Assembly (NCBI GenBank): GCA_900109435.1
Contig: FNZT01000010.1
Location: 1-64,000, forward strand
DNA length: 64,000 bases
Source of the DNA: Ruminococcus sp. YRD2003
GTDB lineage: Bacteria; Bacillota; Clostridia; Oscillospirales; Ruminococcaceae
Direction of reading: 5' to 3'
Made by a program: the position numbers and the translations under genes. Every line of letters begins with the position of its first letter. Within the stretch, counting starts at the first letter, position 1. This document shows positions 1 through 7,734 of this stretch, piece by piece. The notes under the pieces are model-generated. The model ran no database searches. It was not told where the DNA came from and saw only the letters and a list, made by a program, of their open reading frames with translations.

Positions 1-1008
1 GGACTGTATATCCTTGCAGGCGCACCGAAGATAGGCAAGTCGTGGTTAGCATTGGACTTATGTTTGTCTGTCGCTAACGGCGAGCAGTTCCTCAAACATG
101 ATACAAATATTGGTCAGGTATTGTATCTGAGTCTCGAGGACAACCTCATGCGCTTGCAGAACAGGATATACGATCTCACAGATGAACCTTGTGAGAACTT
201 GAACTTCGCAATAGAAGCGCAGTCAATAGGCAACGGTCTTGAGGAAGAACTTGAAAAGAGTAAGCAGGAGCTTCCGAATCTGAAAGTGATTGTTATTGAT
301 ACACTTCAGAAAGTAAGGTGCAACACAGATGTCAACTATGGCTCAGACTACAAAGAGCTCTCTGTACTGAAAGCGCTTGCGGACAAGCTGAAAGTCGCAA
401 TACTTGTCGTGCATCATACCCGCAAGTGTTATGACAGCGATCCGTTCAATATGGTCTCTGGCTCGACAGGTATCATCGGCAGCGTCGACGGAATCATGGT
501 CATGATAGAACAAAGGCGCGGCAGCGGTAAAGCTAAACTGCACTGCGCTGGTCGTGATATCGAACACCTTGAATTGAATTTGGAGTTTAACAATCACAGG
601 TGGAATGTAGTTGATGATGTGCCTGAGCGTCAGCCAGACCTTTTCTCTTTCGCTATACATGATCTCATGGTCGATGAGAAACGTTTCACAGGTTCGGCGA
701 CTGAGCTCTGCAAACTTATGTACAAACACTTCGGACGTGAGTATGCTCCGAACTGGATAACGAGAAATCTTGTTCAGCACACGAATGAGCTCAAAACATA
801 CGGAGTGCTTTTCACAGCTCGCAGAAGTCATGGTGCACGAATACTGGAACTCATTTATGACCAGTCGGGTGACAGTAAAAATGGAAGCCTGCTGTGGGTA
901 GAAATTGCTGACCATGCCGGCACCCGAAACTCAGAATACGTCTATTTACCTTTGTTTGAGGCAGGTGACGGTAAAAATACGGGTGACGGCATAGGTGCCT
1001 CAGGGTGA
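1..1008 (+). CDS. RepA-like AAA ATPase, 5' truncated by window edge
   Basis: The reading frame is open from base 1, so the gene begins before the window; the apparent TTG start at 52 is internal. The first visible codons give a Walker A motif GAPKIGKS, followed near residue 100 by a Walker B strand (LKVIVIDTLQ) and a histidine-rich LVVHHTRK stretch. This is the RecA-fold architecture of plasmid RepA/AAA_25 helicase-type ATPases, common upstream of mobilization genes in integrative and mobilizable elements. About 335 codons are visible. The 3' end of the gene runs into the repeat array at 963-1038, so its last codons are spelled by the repeats. The fold is secure; a replication role is inferred. 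Confidence 0.75.
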   Translation, partial: GLYILAGAPKIGKSWLALDLCLSVANGEQFLKHDTNIGQVLYLSLEDNLMRLQNRIYDLTDEPCENLNFAIEAQSIGNGLEEELEKSKQELPNLKVIVIDTLQKVRCNTDVNYGSDYKELSVLKALADKLKVAILVVHHTRKCYDSDPFNMVSGSTGIIGSVDGIMVMIEQRRGSGKAKLHCAGRDIEHLELNLEFNNHRWNVVDDVPERQPDLFSFAIHDLMVDEKRFTGSATELCKLMYKHFGREYAPNWITRNLVQHTNELKTYGVLFTARRSHGARILELIYDQSGDSKNGSLLWVEIADHAGTRNSEYVYLPLFEAGDGKNTGDGIGASG

Positions 1009-1038
1009 CGGTATAACGCTCTCGGGTGACGGTAAAAT
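867..1038 (+). repeat. Iteron-like GGTGACGG repeats
   Basis: Copies of GGGTGACGGTAAAA-like sequence start near 867 (GGTGACAG variant), 963, 981, 1003 and 1024. The last four are spaced about 18-22 bp apart, close to two helical turns, in the same orientation. They overlap the 3' end of the RepA-like gene and the start of the intergenic region. Regular spacing beside a RepA-type ATPase suggests iterons or a protein-binding array, but the role is inferred. Confidence 0.6.
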
Positions 1039-1137
1039 CACGCACAAAACGCGCCGTTTTTGCCGCCGATACCGAAATCGGACAGGTAACCACCTGAGCC
1101 CACAGAAGCGATTGTGGCGCAACGTCGAGCGAGTGTG

Positions 1138-1176
1138 GCGAATAAAACAGTAACGAATCGTTACAGAATTATTCGC
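1138..1176. promoter_or_regulatory. Nested palindrome, operator or oriT candidate
   Basis: A two-tier palindrome is centred on base 1157. The inner arms GTAACGA (1150-1156) and TCGTTAC (1158-1164) flank a single base, and the outer arms GCGAATAA (1138-1145) and TTATTCGC (1169-1176) are placed exactly symmetrically. A second small hairpin, TCGGGC-AGAA-GCCCGA, lies at 1266-1281 just before mobC. Position between the ATPase and mobC fits an oriT or a mob-operon operator; the sequence does not decide between them. Confidence 0.55.
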
Positions 1177-1319
1177 AGAGGTCAGAAGCAGTGGCTGGGG
1201 GCGAAAAATCAACCCTACTGGGTTGGCAAGCATAGCAGCTGGCTTTCCGCCTGCCGCCTTGCTTGTCGGGCAGAAGCCCGAACCCACTTTAATTGGCATA
1301 AGAAAAGGAGAACGATAAC

Positions 1320-1631
1320 ATGAGAAAGAAAAATACTACGATAGCGATACGCTGCACAGAGGAAGAGAGCAGATGTATCCATGAGCTCGTTGAGAGGCAC
1401 GGCTTGAAGCTGAGCGACTTCGTAATGCGGTGTGCTCTCGGCAAGAAAATCGTTGTTGCCAATGGCATCGATGAGATAGTCAGGCAACAGAAAGCTATCG
1501 GACGTAACCTCAACCAGATAGCTACACTTGCAAACATGGACAGGCTGACCGCCGTGAATTTTCAGCCTCTCCTCGATGAGCACAGGAAGGTCACGGAGCT
1601 GATAGGTCAGCTGCTTCGGGAGGTGAAATAG
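1320..1631 (+). CDS. mobC: MobC-like relaxosome accessory protein
   Basis: A 103-residue protein with a plasmid mobilization MobC/RHH pattern: a basic N-terminal strand (RKKNTTIAIRCTEEES), then helices, and a C-terminal RQQKAIGRNLNQIATLAN segment typical of MobC (IGxNLNQIA). Such proteins bind oriT and help the relaxase nick. A strong AAAAGGAG ribosome site precedes the ATG. Its stop codon overlaps the start of the relaxase gene by one base, implying translational coupling. Confidence 0.88.
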   Translation: MRKKNTTIAIRCTEEESRCIHELVERHGLKLSDFVMRCALGKKIVVANGIDEIVRQQKAIGRNLNQIATLANMDRLTAVNFQPLLDEHRKVTELIGQLLREVK

Positions 1632-2953
1632 TGGCGACGGTCACAGCGATAAGTACAAAGGGCGGTGGCGGCGGCAAGAAAAGTCTCGACTACATTTGCC
1701 GCGATGACAAGACCGAGGGCAAGAAATATGTGACGGCTCTGAACTGTTCGCTGCCCACAGCCTATCAGGAGTTCAAAAACACAAGGGAGATGTACAACAA
1801 GACAGATGGAGTGCGTTACTATCATTTCGTTCAGTCGCACCCGAGCGGCTACAAGATAGAGCCGTCACTTGCTCATAAGATAGCTGTTGAGTTTGCTGAG
1901 AAAGCCTTTCCGGGACATGAAGTTGTAGTGGCAACTCACACCGACGCCGACCATATACACTCGCACTTCGTACTCAACGCAGTCAACGCTGACACAGGTC
2001 TGAAGTACCACTCCAACAAGTTCACACTGCAAGATTTGCGACAATTATCAGACGAGATATGTCAGAAGTATGGAGTGACAACTCTCAGCAAACCTGAGAT
2101 TCACAAGCAGAGCAATGGTGTCACTAACGGTGAGTATCGTGTTGCAATGCGAGGTGAGAGTTGGAAAATGGCTTTGTCCAATACCATTGACGCTGTCATG
2201 AAAAGAGCTAAGAGCAAGAAACAATTCCGCTTCTACATGAAGCAGTGTGGCTACGATGTTAAGTGGGAAGATAGCCGCAAGTACATCACGTACACTTGTC
2301 CCAACGGAATAAAGTGCCGTGATAACAAGCTTCATGAAGCAAAATACAGGAAGGAGAATATGGAATATGAGTTCGAAATACGAAGAAGTGAAAGAAGCCT
2401 CCAAGCAGAATTTGGAGGAAGCACAGGACATACCAACTATGGTCTGCGTTCAGGAAAACAATTGGCTTGCGCTGATATCACAGCTGAAACTACTGACAGA
2501 TACGTTGTTCGAAGTCAAGGCTCAGACAGATGTGACCATGACATACGCACAAATGAAAATGTACCTGAAAAATCAGCAGACGATTTACGATCAGTTGCTG
2601 GAACAGGGGAAGGAGATACAGGAGCAAACGTCGCAAAACGTGACGGCAGAGGTGTCGAAGCTGGATCAGGCGGCGAAGGACCTCGTCTCACAGGCTGGGA
2701 AGCTGAACGAGCGGACCTTATCGCAGCTGAAATGCTCAGAAGAGCAGAGCAGAAGTCAAGGCTTCAGATTGCTCCGACTGGTGGTGCTGATAGAGTTTCT
2801 GCACCTGATATCGTCGGTAGTATTGCTGCTGTGGCTTCGATAATTGAGGACGAGTCCGCCGAAGATACCGAATACGCTCGGGAACATGTTGACCGAAAGG
2901 CACTGGCTAAGGAGATACGGAAAAAAGAAGATCTCGGTATGCATATGGGGTAA
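1631..2953 (+). CDS. mobA: MOBP-type relaxase/mobilization nuclease
   Basis: A 440-residue relaxase that should nick oriT and pilot the transferred strand. It starts at GTG overlapping the mobC stop. The N-terminal domain carries the family hallmarks: a Tyr in KKSLDYI, a THTDADH motif and the metal-binding HIHSHFV triad near residue 118, followed by YHSNK. The C-terminal 200 residues are Arg, Glu, Gly and Ser rich and of low complexity. That coincides exactly with a second open frame encoding a coherent coiled-coil/membrane protein (2367-2843), so the relaxase tail appears constrained by the overlapping gene. Confidence 0.88.
   Translation: MATVTAISTKGGGGGKKSLDYICRDDKTEGKKYVTALNCSLPTAYQEFKNTREMYNKTDGVRYYHFVQSHPSGYKIEPSLAHKIAVEFAEKAFPGHEVVVATHTDADHIHSHFVLNAVNADTGLKYHSNKFTLQDLRQLSDEICQKYGVTTLSKPEIHKQSNGVTNGEYRVAMRGESWKMALSNTIDAVMKRAKSKKQFRFYMKQCGYDVKWEDSRKYITYTCPNGIKCRDNKLHEAKYRKENMEYEFEIRRSERSLQAEFGGSTGHTNYGLRSGKQLACADITAETTDRYVVRSQGSDRCDHDIRTNENVPEKSADDLRSVAGTGEGDTGANVAKRDGRGVEAGSGGEGPRLTGWEAERADLIAAEMLRRAEQKSRLQIAPTGGADRVSAPDIVGSIAAVASIIEDESAEDTEYAREHVDRKALAKEIRKKEDLGMHMG
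2367..2843 (+). CDS. Out-of-frame nested coiled-coil membrane protein (MobB-like)
   Basis: A 158-codon frame lies wholly inside the relaxase gene in another reading frame. It has its own ribosome site (AAGGAG, 2351-2356) ten bases before an ATG at 2367. The product begins MSSKYEEVKEASKQNLEEAQ, continues as a long Gln/Glu/Lys/Leu coiled coil, and ends in one hydrophobic segment (roughly residues 132-157) with a terminal WLR. Nested mob genes inside relaxase genes are known in ColE1-type plasmids (mbeB and mbeD inside mbeA), and their products include coiled-coil, membrane-associated proteins. I infer an analogous membrane-tethering mobilization factor. No homologue is recognised by sequence. 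Confidence 0.65.
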   Translation: MSSKYEEVKEASKQNLEEAQDIPTMVCVQENNWLALISQLKLLTDTLFEVKAQTDVTMTYAQMKMYLKNQQTIYDQLLEQGKEIQEQTSQNVTAEVSKLDQAAKDLVSQAGKLNERTLSQLKCSEEQSRSQGFRLLRLVVLIEFLHLISSVVLLLWLR

Positions 2954-3264
2954 ACGATGACTCTCTAAAATAGGGACACGACTACCGTAACGGTACTTGA
3001 AGTACCGAAACTGGACTGCACTCATTCCCACCTCGGGAGCGAGTTCCCAAAATGGAAATTCGGTATGGTGGGATGAAATATCCCGTCATGACTATGAGGT
3101 GGTAAACCGCCACCTCATAAACCTGAGTCGGCAAATCGCAGGCTCAGCAAATGGTACGTCAAACGACAGTACCTATAACAAATATTTACAAAGGAGTAAT
3201 GAAAAATGAACAATGTAAATCACATCAGACACAACCACGAGACAAATAGAAGGAGTATGATTGA
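2954..3264 (+). other. Intergenic region with several palindromes
   Basis: There is no convincing gene here; a 70-codon frame at 2997-3209 lacks family signals. The stretch holds CGGTACTT-g-AAGTACCG (2991-3007), GGGAT/ATCCC (3070-3084) and TATGAGGTGG/CCACCTCATA (3093-3119, 7-nt loop). These could be operators for the excisionase and integrase genes downstream, or transcript hairpins. A ribosome site (AGGAGT) also precedes a short ATG frame near 3206. Confidence 0.4.
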
Positions 3265-3459
3265 ATGGCTGAAAACAAAACAGAAACTAAAATCGTAATG
3301 CTTACCATAAAGGAGGCGGCAGCTCTTGTAGAAGGGCTGACTGAATACAGAGTACGTCAGATGTGCATCAATGGTCAGGTGCCGTATATCATGGCGGGTA
3401 AGAAATATCTAATAAATAAGGAATTATTCCTTAGATATCTGCGCGGCGAGACTGCGTAA
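3265..3459 (+). CDS. Excisionase-like HTH_17 protein
   Basis: A 64-residue helix-turn-helix protein of the MerR-like/excisionase class: LTIKEAAALVEGLTEYRVRQMC then GQVPYIMAGKKYLINKE. These proteins bend DNA at att sites to favour excision or act as small regulators. AAGGAG sits about 10 bases before the ATG. It lies just upstream of the integrase, the usual xis-int order, so a role in excision of element C is likely. Confidence 0.8.
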   Translation: MAENKTETKIVMLTIKEAAALVEGLTEYRVRQMCINGQVPYIMAGKKYLINKELFLRYLRGETA

Positions 3460-3566
3460 AAATAAATAGTACAAACGGTGTGATTTTGCTGGACTTACAC
3501 AGAGAGTTGTGGTATGATGTCGTTGGCAAAAACGCGCCATATTTATGAATGGAGGAGGGAAAATAT

Positions 3567-4232
3567 ATGGCGACTATCAGAAAAAGGCCGAACGGTTCAT
3601 TTGAGATAAAAGTATCATGCGGCTATGGTGTTGACGGAAGGCAGCATAATCAATACAAAAGCTACTATCCGGAACCCGGTATGAGCCCCAAGCAAATAGA
3701 AAAAGAGGTTAACAGGCAGGCGGTGCTGTTCGAGGAGGAATGCAAGAAAGGACAAATAACATCTGCAATCAAGTTTGAAACATTCGCCGAGCAATGGCTT
3801 GAAGAATATGCCAAAATCAATCTGCGAGCTACATCGTATTCAAAGATGATACAGGTCACTAGGCGTATATATCCCGCGCTCGGTCACAAACGTTTGGACA
3901 AGATAACGTCCAGAGACATACAAAAATTTATCACTGGTCTGCTTGTGAACGAAAAGAATATGAACAACGGTAAGTCTCTTTCAAGGAAAACTGCTGTACA
4001 TCACTTAAATTTCATAAGTGATGTATTCAACTATGCTGTTAGAATGGGTATGCTGACGGACAATCCCTGCAGAAGAGTAGTTGTTCCGAAAATCGAACAA
4101 ACGGAAAAGGAAATATATACGCTAGACGAGGTGAAAGAATTATTCAGCAATCTTCAAAATGAGCCGTTAAACTATCAGGTGTATCTTACCCTTGCAATTT
4201 ATAGGCTCATATTTTTTATCAGTGCTCATTAA
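3567..4232 (+). pseudogene. int: Tyrosine integrase, catalytic domain deleted
   Basis: The protein has the arm-binding domain (ATIRKRPNGSFEIKVSCGYG) and the SAM-like core-binding domain (FAEQWLEEYAKINLRATSYSKM and onward). It then stops after LTLAIY, exactly where the catalytic domain with the first active-site Arg (usually TGxRxGE) should begin, and ends in nine unrelated codons. About 170 residues, including the R-H-R-H-Y residues, are missing. A better start than ATG 3549 is ATG 3567, since GGAGGAGG (3551-3558) is correctly spaced for it. The deletion junction is near 4200. Element C therefore cannot excise by itself. Confidence 0.85.
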
Positions 4233-4325
4233 TATCCACTCCCTTTGCTCTAATTATATCAATTTATAAGCGCTTAGTCAATATAATAAAGTCGATGTGA
4301 GTACACGCAACTGCGAAGATTTTTG

Positions 4326-4363
4326 TATTAGAAAAATTTCATATTAGAAAAAATATTAGAAAA
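4326..4363 (+). repeat. Element C right-end integrase arm-type repeats
   Basis: TATTAGAAAA occurs three times in direct orientation at 4326-4335, 4342-4351 and 4354-4363. This set lies on the element side of the att core at 4506, as do similar pairs at the other element ends. The intervening 4233-4325 is AT-rich with no gene. Confidence 0.6.
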
Positions 4364-4374
4364 CTAACGAAAAA

Positions 4375-4400
4375 GGCACTTCCGATCTCTCGAAAGTGCC
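4375..4400 (-). terminator. Element C right-end hairpin (tRNA terminator copy)
   Basis: GGCACTT/AAGTGCC arms are flanked on the minus strand by a T-run (AAAAA on plus). The same hairpin and the flanking AACGAAAAA and TATTCTTCT recur at 12178-12201 and 32562-32587. At 32.6 kb it directly follows tRNA-His. Confidence 0.65.
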
Positions 4401-4505
4401 TATTCTTCTGTATATGTGTTACAAATTAGATACGGTATGGAGCGCGGAAAAAAATTCGCGGTCCATAAAAACTGAACCGCGAAGCTGTCTGCGGCGACTC
4501 GCCGC

Positions 4506-4550
4506 TGGGGTGGGAGATGGGATTCGAACCCACGGTCTTCGGGACCACAA
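4506..4550 (-). repeat. att site: 45-bp copy of tRNA-His 3' end
   Basis: These 45 bases are identical to the 3' part of the tRNA-His gene (32596-32640), covering CCA, acceptor strand, T arm and part of the anticodon arm. The 5' half of the tRNA is absent, so this is an attachment-site remnant, not a gene. Unlike the other two copies, 96 bp (4410-4505) separate it from the terminator hairpin. Confidence 0.85.
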
Positions 4551-4666
4551 GCCGAATCCCTAAAGATTTCACCATATTCGAGCACTCTCTTTAAGCTCTG
4601 TAAGTGGCTTAAAATAGCCTGATTGTCACTGATTTCTTGAATCACCGTTGGAAAGTTAACGGAGAT

Positions 4667-4687
4667 AGTATTAGTAAAGTATTAGTA
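4667..4687 (+). repeat. Element B left-end arm-type repeats
   Basis: AGTATTAGTA occurs at 4667-4676 and 4678-4687, an 11-bp period. The core ATTAGTA is shared with the pair at the other end of the same element (12143-12164). Confidence 0.55.
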
Positions 4688-4758
4688 GTACTGGGTTACT
4701 CCGGTATAGTCATATCTGAGAGAAGCCATCAAAGAGCATGTAGTGTATGAGTTGCGAG

Positions 4759-7734
4759 TTACGACTTGGCGTCAGGCAATGTAAACGGCGTGCCATTTGG
4801 GTTGTAAGTAACGTTAAATACCATATCAGAGAGCCACTTCTTGAACGATGGGTTATCTTGGAACTGTTTAAATAGTTCCATGTTGTCTGCCATGATTCTA
4901 AAGATAACCTGTTGTAGCGCACGTTCACTTTCCATTCTGGCACTCTGCTTATCAGAATTACGCATTGCGTTCTGGTACGCTTCATCTTTTGATACCATTC
5001 CAGGGATTTCAAGGATCTGCCTACGTGCATTGTCCTTGTCGTTCCATTGTACATTTCCAAACATGTCGTTAAATTCGAGTATGATAGCTGAAAGTAGATC
5101 CATCTCAGGATCAACGATATGCCCGCTGCCCCCTGTAGGAACAGGAGCTACTTCTGCATTATCATCCTCCAATACGATAGACATAGAATCTCTGGCTTCA
5201 TTTCTATAGCTTTCAAGGTCAATGGTTTCGTATATTCCCTGTGTGAGATCATCAACTTTTGGTGAGGGCAGCTTCGGAATCAACAGGTGCAGGAAGATAG
5301 ACAGGCGCTCCCAGTCAGGATTACCATAAGGAAGAATAGCGCCAAGGAATCCGTAAGTTCTGACAAATGCCTTAGCTGCGCTCTTGAATTTGATTTGATC
5401 TTCGGTTTCAAGGCTTTTGTATATGAACACACATGGATCAAGAATCGGATCGAGCTTATCACGCTCAGCACCGTTCAGATATGCATCAACAATTCTTGTG
5501 ACATCATCCTGTCCATATACTTGATACTCCTCCATTTCCTGTACCTTATCGTACAGCTTGTTGGGATCAGTTTCACCGGAGAGAATGGTGGTTTTGTAGT
5601 ATGTAGAAAAGGCTTTCTCGATGATTTCAGGCTTGTTAGCAAAGTCCAGTACACAAGTATCATGCTTCTTCGGATGACAACGATTCAGACGCGAAAGTGT
5701 TTGTACCGCTTTGATATCATAGAGCATCTTATCTACATACATTGTGTGTAGCAACGGCTCATCAAAGCCGGTCTGAAACATATCCGCAACAATCAGAATA
5801 CGATATGGGTCGGACTTCAGCTTTTCTGGAATGTCCTTATCCGAGAAGCAGTTCAGGCCTGCGGACGTTAACGGCTGATCATAGCCTTTATACTTAGCTT
5901 CACCCGAGAAAGCGATAATAGCTTTGTAGGGACTATGTCTGTCAGCAAGGCATCTGTTTACTGCAAAGTAATATTCGATGCAGCGAGGAATGCTCGCAGT
6001 AACGATCATTGCACGAGCCTGACCACCAATTTTACCCTTGGCGATTACCTGTTCATGGAAATGCTCAATCATCATAGCAGCTTTCTTGGCGATAGTATAC
6101 TCGTTACTCTCGACGAAGTTGCGGAGCTTCTTCTGCGCCCGTTTCTTGTCGAACATTGGATCGTCCTCTACGGTTTTCATAAGTTTGTAGAAGCTGTCGA
6201 TTGTTACATAGTTTTGGAGGACATCGAGGATGAAACCTTCCTGAATTGCCTGTTTCATAGTGTACACATGGAAAGGACGATGCTTTATCTCGCCGTCCTC
6301 CTCATAAGGTACACCAAAGGTTTCGAGTGTCTTGTTCTTCGGTGTAGCAGTGAAGGCAAAGTAGCTGGCAGTCGATACAAGCTTTCTGCCTTCCATTAGG
6401 ATATTGATCTTGTCTTCGTTATCGATCTCATCATCAGAAGCAAGAGCAGACAGCGCAAGGTTCATCTGTGCGGAGTTTCTGCCGCTTTGCCCAGAATGCG
6501 CCTCATCAATGATAATTCCGAAGTGTTTGTCCTTATGTTCCTGACCAAGATCAGTAACTATGCACGGGAACTTTTCGACAGTTGTGATAATGATGCGCTT
6601 GCCGTTCTGGATCCCCATTTTGAGGTCTCTGGAATGCTCAGCCCATAGAACTGTGCTGCTTACCTGCATGAACTGCTTTATCGTATCACGAATCTGCCTA
6701 TCCAAAATCTTACGATCAGTTACAACAATTACTGTATCAATAAGCGGTTTGCCATCGTCCTGTTCCAGTCCAATGAGCTGATGAGCCAGCCATGCGATAG
6801 AATTAGACTTACCGCTACCTGCGCTGTGCTGTATAAGATAACACTTGCCGACACCATTCTTGCTGACATCAGCCAACAGATTCTCTACTACATCAAGCTG
6901 ATGATATCTCGGAAAGATCTGCTTGTACTTCTTCTTTTTCGTCTTCTGGTCGGTTTCCTCTATTACCTGAGCGTAATTCTCTATGATACGTGATAACTTT
7001 GCTTTGGTGAGGATATCCTTCCAGAGGTAGTCTGTCATAATGCCATCAGGGTTCGGCGGATTCCCTGCACCGTCGTTATATCCCTTATTGAACGGCAGGA
7101 ACCAGCTGTCTTCCTTACAGAGCTGTGTGCAGAACTTGATTGTTAAATCGTCCACAGCGAAATGAACCATGCAGCGTTTGAAGCTGAACAGAATATCACG
7201 GGGATCACGATCATTCTTATACTGCTTAACAGCATCTTCTGTGCTCTGTTTCGTAAACGAGTTCTTTAACTCCATCGTAATGACAGGCAGACCGTTTATG
7301 AAGATACACAGATCGAGAGCCAGTTTGCTTGCGTCCTGCGAGTAGCGGAGCTGTCTGGTTACGCTGAAGATATTCTTATCAAACAAAGCCTTCCATTTGT
7401 CGTTCTTTTCAGAAGGCGTTCCATAGAACATGATAAGGTCATCAGCAGGATAAGCATTTACACCGTTACGCAGCACATCAATAATACCACGCTTGGCAAG
7501 CTCTCCCTGCAGGCGATTCAAGAACTGTCTCTTATTCTGCTCTGACCTGTCAGTACCGAGCTTAGCCATTTCCTCAGGCTGAGTATCGTACAGGAAACGG
7601 AACAGTCTTGTCTCGTCGATAGCATACTCTTTGTTGTAGTCGCTGTTGTTGCCCTCTTCATAGCCGTTGTGTTCTGTGAGCCACTTAACGATGAGGGTTT
7701 CAAAGCCTGCTTCTTTGGTATTGGTAAAGTTCAC
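4759..7734 (-). CDS. hsdR: Type I restriction enzyme R subunit
   Basis: A 991-residue motor and nuclease subunit of a type I restriction-modification complex; it translocates and cleaves unmethylated DNA. The N-terminal PD-(D/E)xK nuclease core is visible as LALDLCIFINGL...ITMELK (Asp141, Glu155, Lys157). Walker A SAGSGKS is at about 304-310 and the DEAH box (IIIDEAHSG) at about 410-413. Helicase motif VI-like RLNRCHP follows later. Length is normal for HsdR. It is last in an M-S-R operon, and its ATG overlaps the hsdS stop. The gene appears intact although hsdM is interrupted. Confidence 0.95.
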   Translation of the reverse strand: MNFTNTKEAGFETLIVKWLTEHNGYEEGNNSDYNKEYAIDETRLFRFLYDTQPEEMAKLGTDRSEQNKRQFLNRLQGELAKRGIIDVLRNGVNAYPADDLIMFYGTPSEKNDKWKALFDKNIFSVTRQLRYSQDASKLALDLCIFINGLPVITMELKNSFTKQSTEDAVKQYKNDRDPRDILFSFKRCMVHFAVDDLTIKFCTQLCKEDSWFLPFNKGYNDGAGNPPNPDGIMTDYLWKDILTKAKLSRIIENYAQVIEETDQKTKKKKYKQIFPRYHQLDVVENLLADVSKNGVGKCYLIQHSAGSGKSNSIAWLAHQLIGLEQDDGKPLIDTVIVVTDRKILDRQIRDTIKQFMQVSSTVLWAEHSRDLKMGIQNGKRIIITTVEKFPCIVTDLGQEHKDKHFGIIIDEAHSGQSGRNSAQMNLALSALASDDEIDNEDKINILMEGRKLVSTASYFAFTATPKNKTLETFGVPYEEDGEIKHRPFHVYTMKQAIQEGFILDVLQNYVTIDSFYKLMKTVEDDPMFDKKRAQKKLRNFVESNEYTIAKKAAMMIEHFHEQVIAKGKIGGQARAMIVTASIPRCIEYYFAVNRCLADRHSPYKAIIAFSGEAKYKGYDQPLTSAGLNCFSDKDIPEKLKSDPYRILIVADMFQTGFDEPLLHTMYVDKMLYDIKAVQTLSRLNRCHPKKHDTCVLDFANKPEIIEKAFSTYYKTTILSGETDPNKLYDKVQEMEEYQVYGQDDVTRIVDAYLNGAERDKLDPILDPCVFIYKSLETEDQIKFKSAAKAFVRTYGFLGAILPYGNPDWERLSIFLHLLIPKLPSPKVDDLTQGIYETIDLESYRNEARDSMSIVLEDDNAEVAPVPTGGSGHIVDPEMDLLSAIILEFNDMFGNVQWNDKDNARRQILEIPGMVSKDEAYQNAMRNSDKQSARMESERALQQVIFRIMADNMELFKQFQDNPSFKKWLSDMVFNVTYNPNGTPFTLPDAKS

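Noticed and set aside
2997..3209. 70-codon frame between relaxase and excisionase genes
   Set aside because: It runs through several palindromes and has no family resemblance or ribosome site.
4506..4580. tRNA-His gene at 4.5 kb
   Set aside because: Only the 3' 45 bases match; the D arm and 5' acceptor are missing, so it is an att copy. The same holds for 12211-12255.
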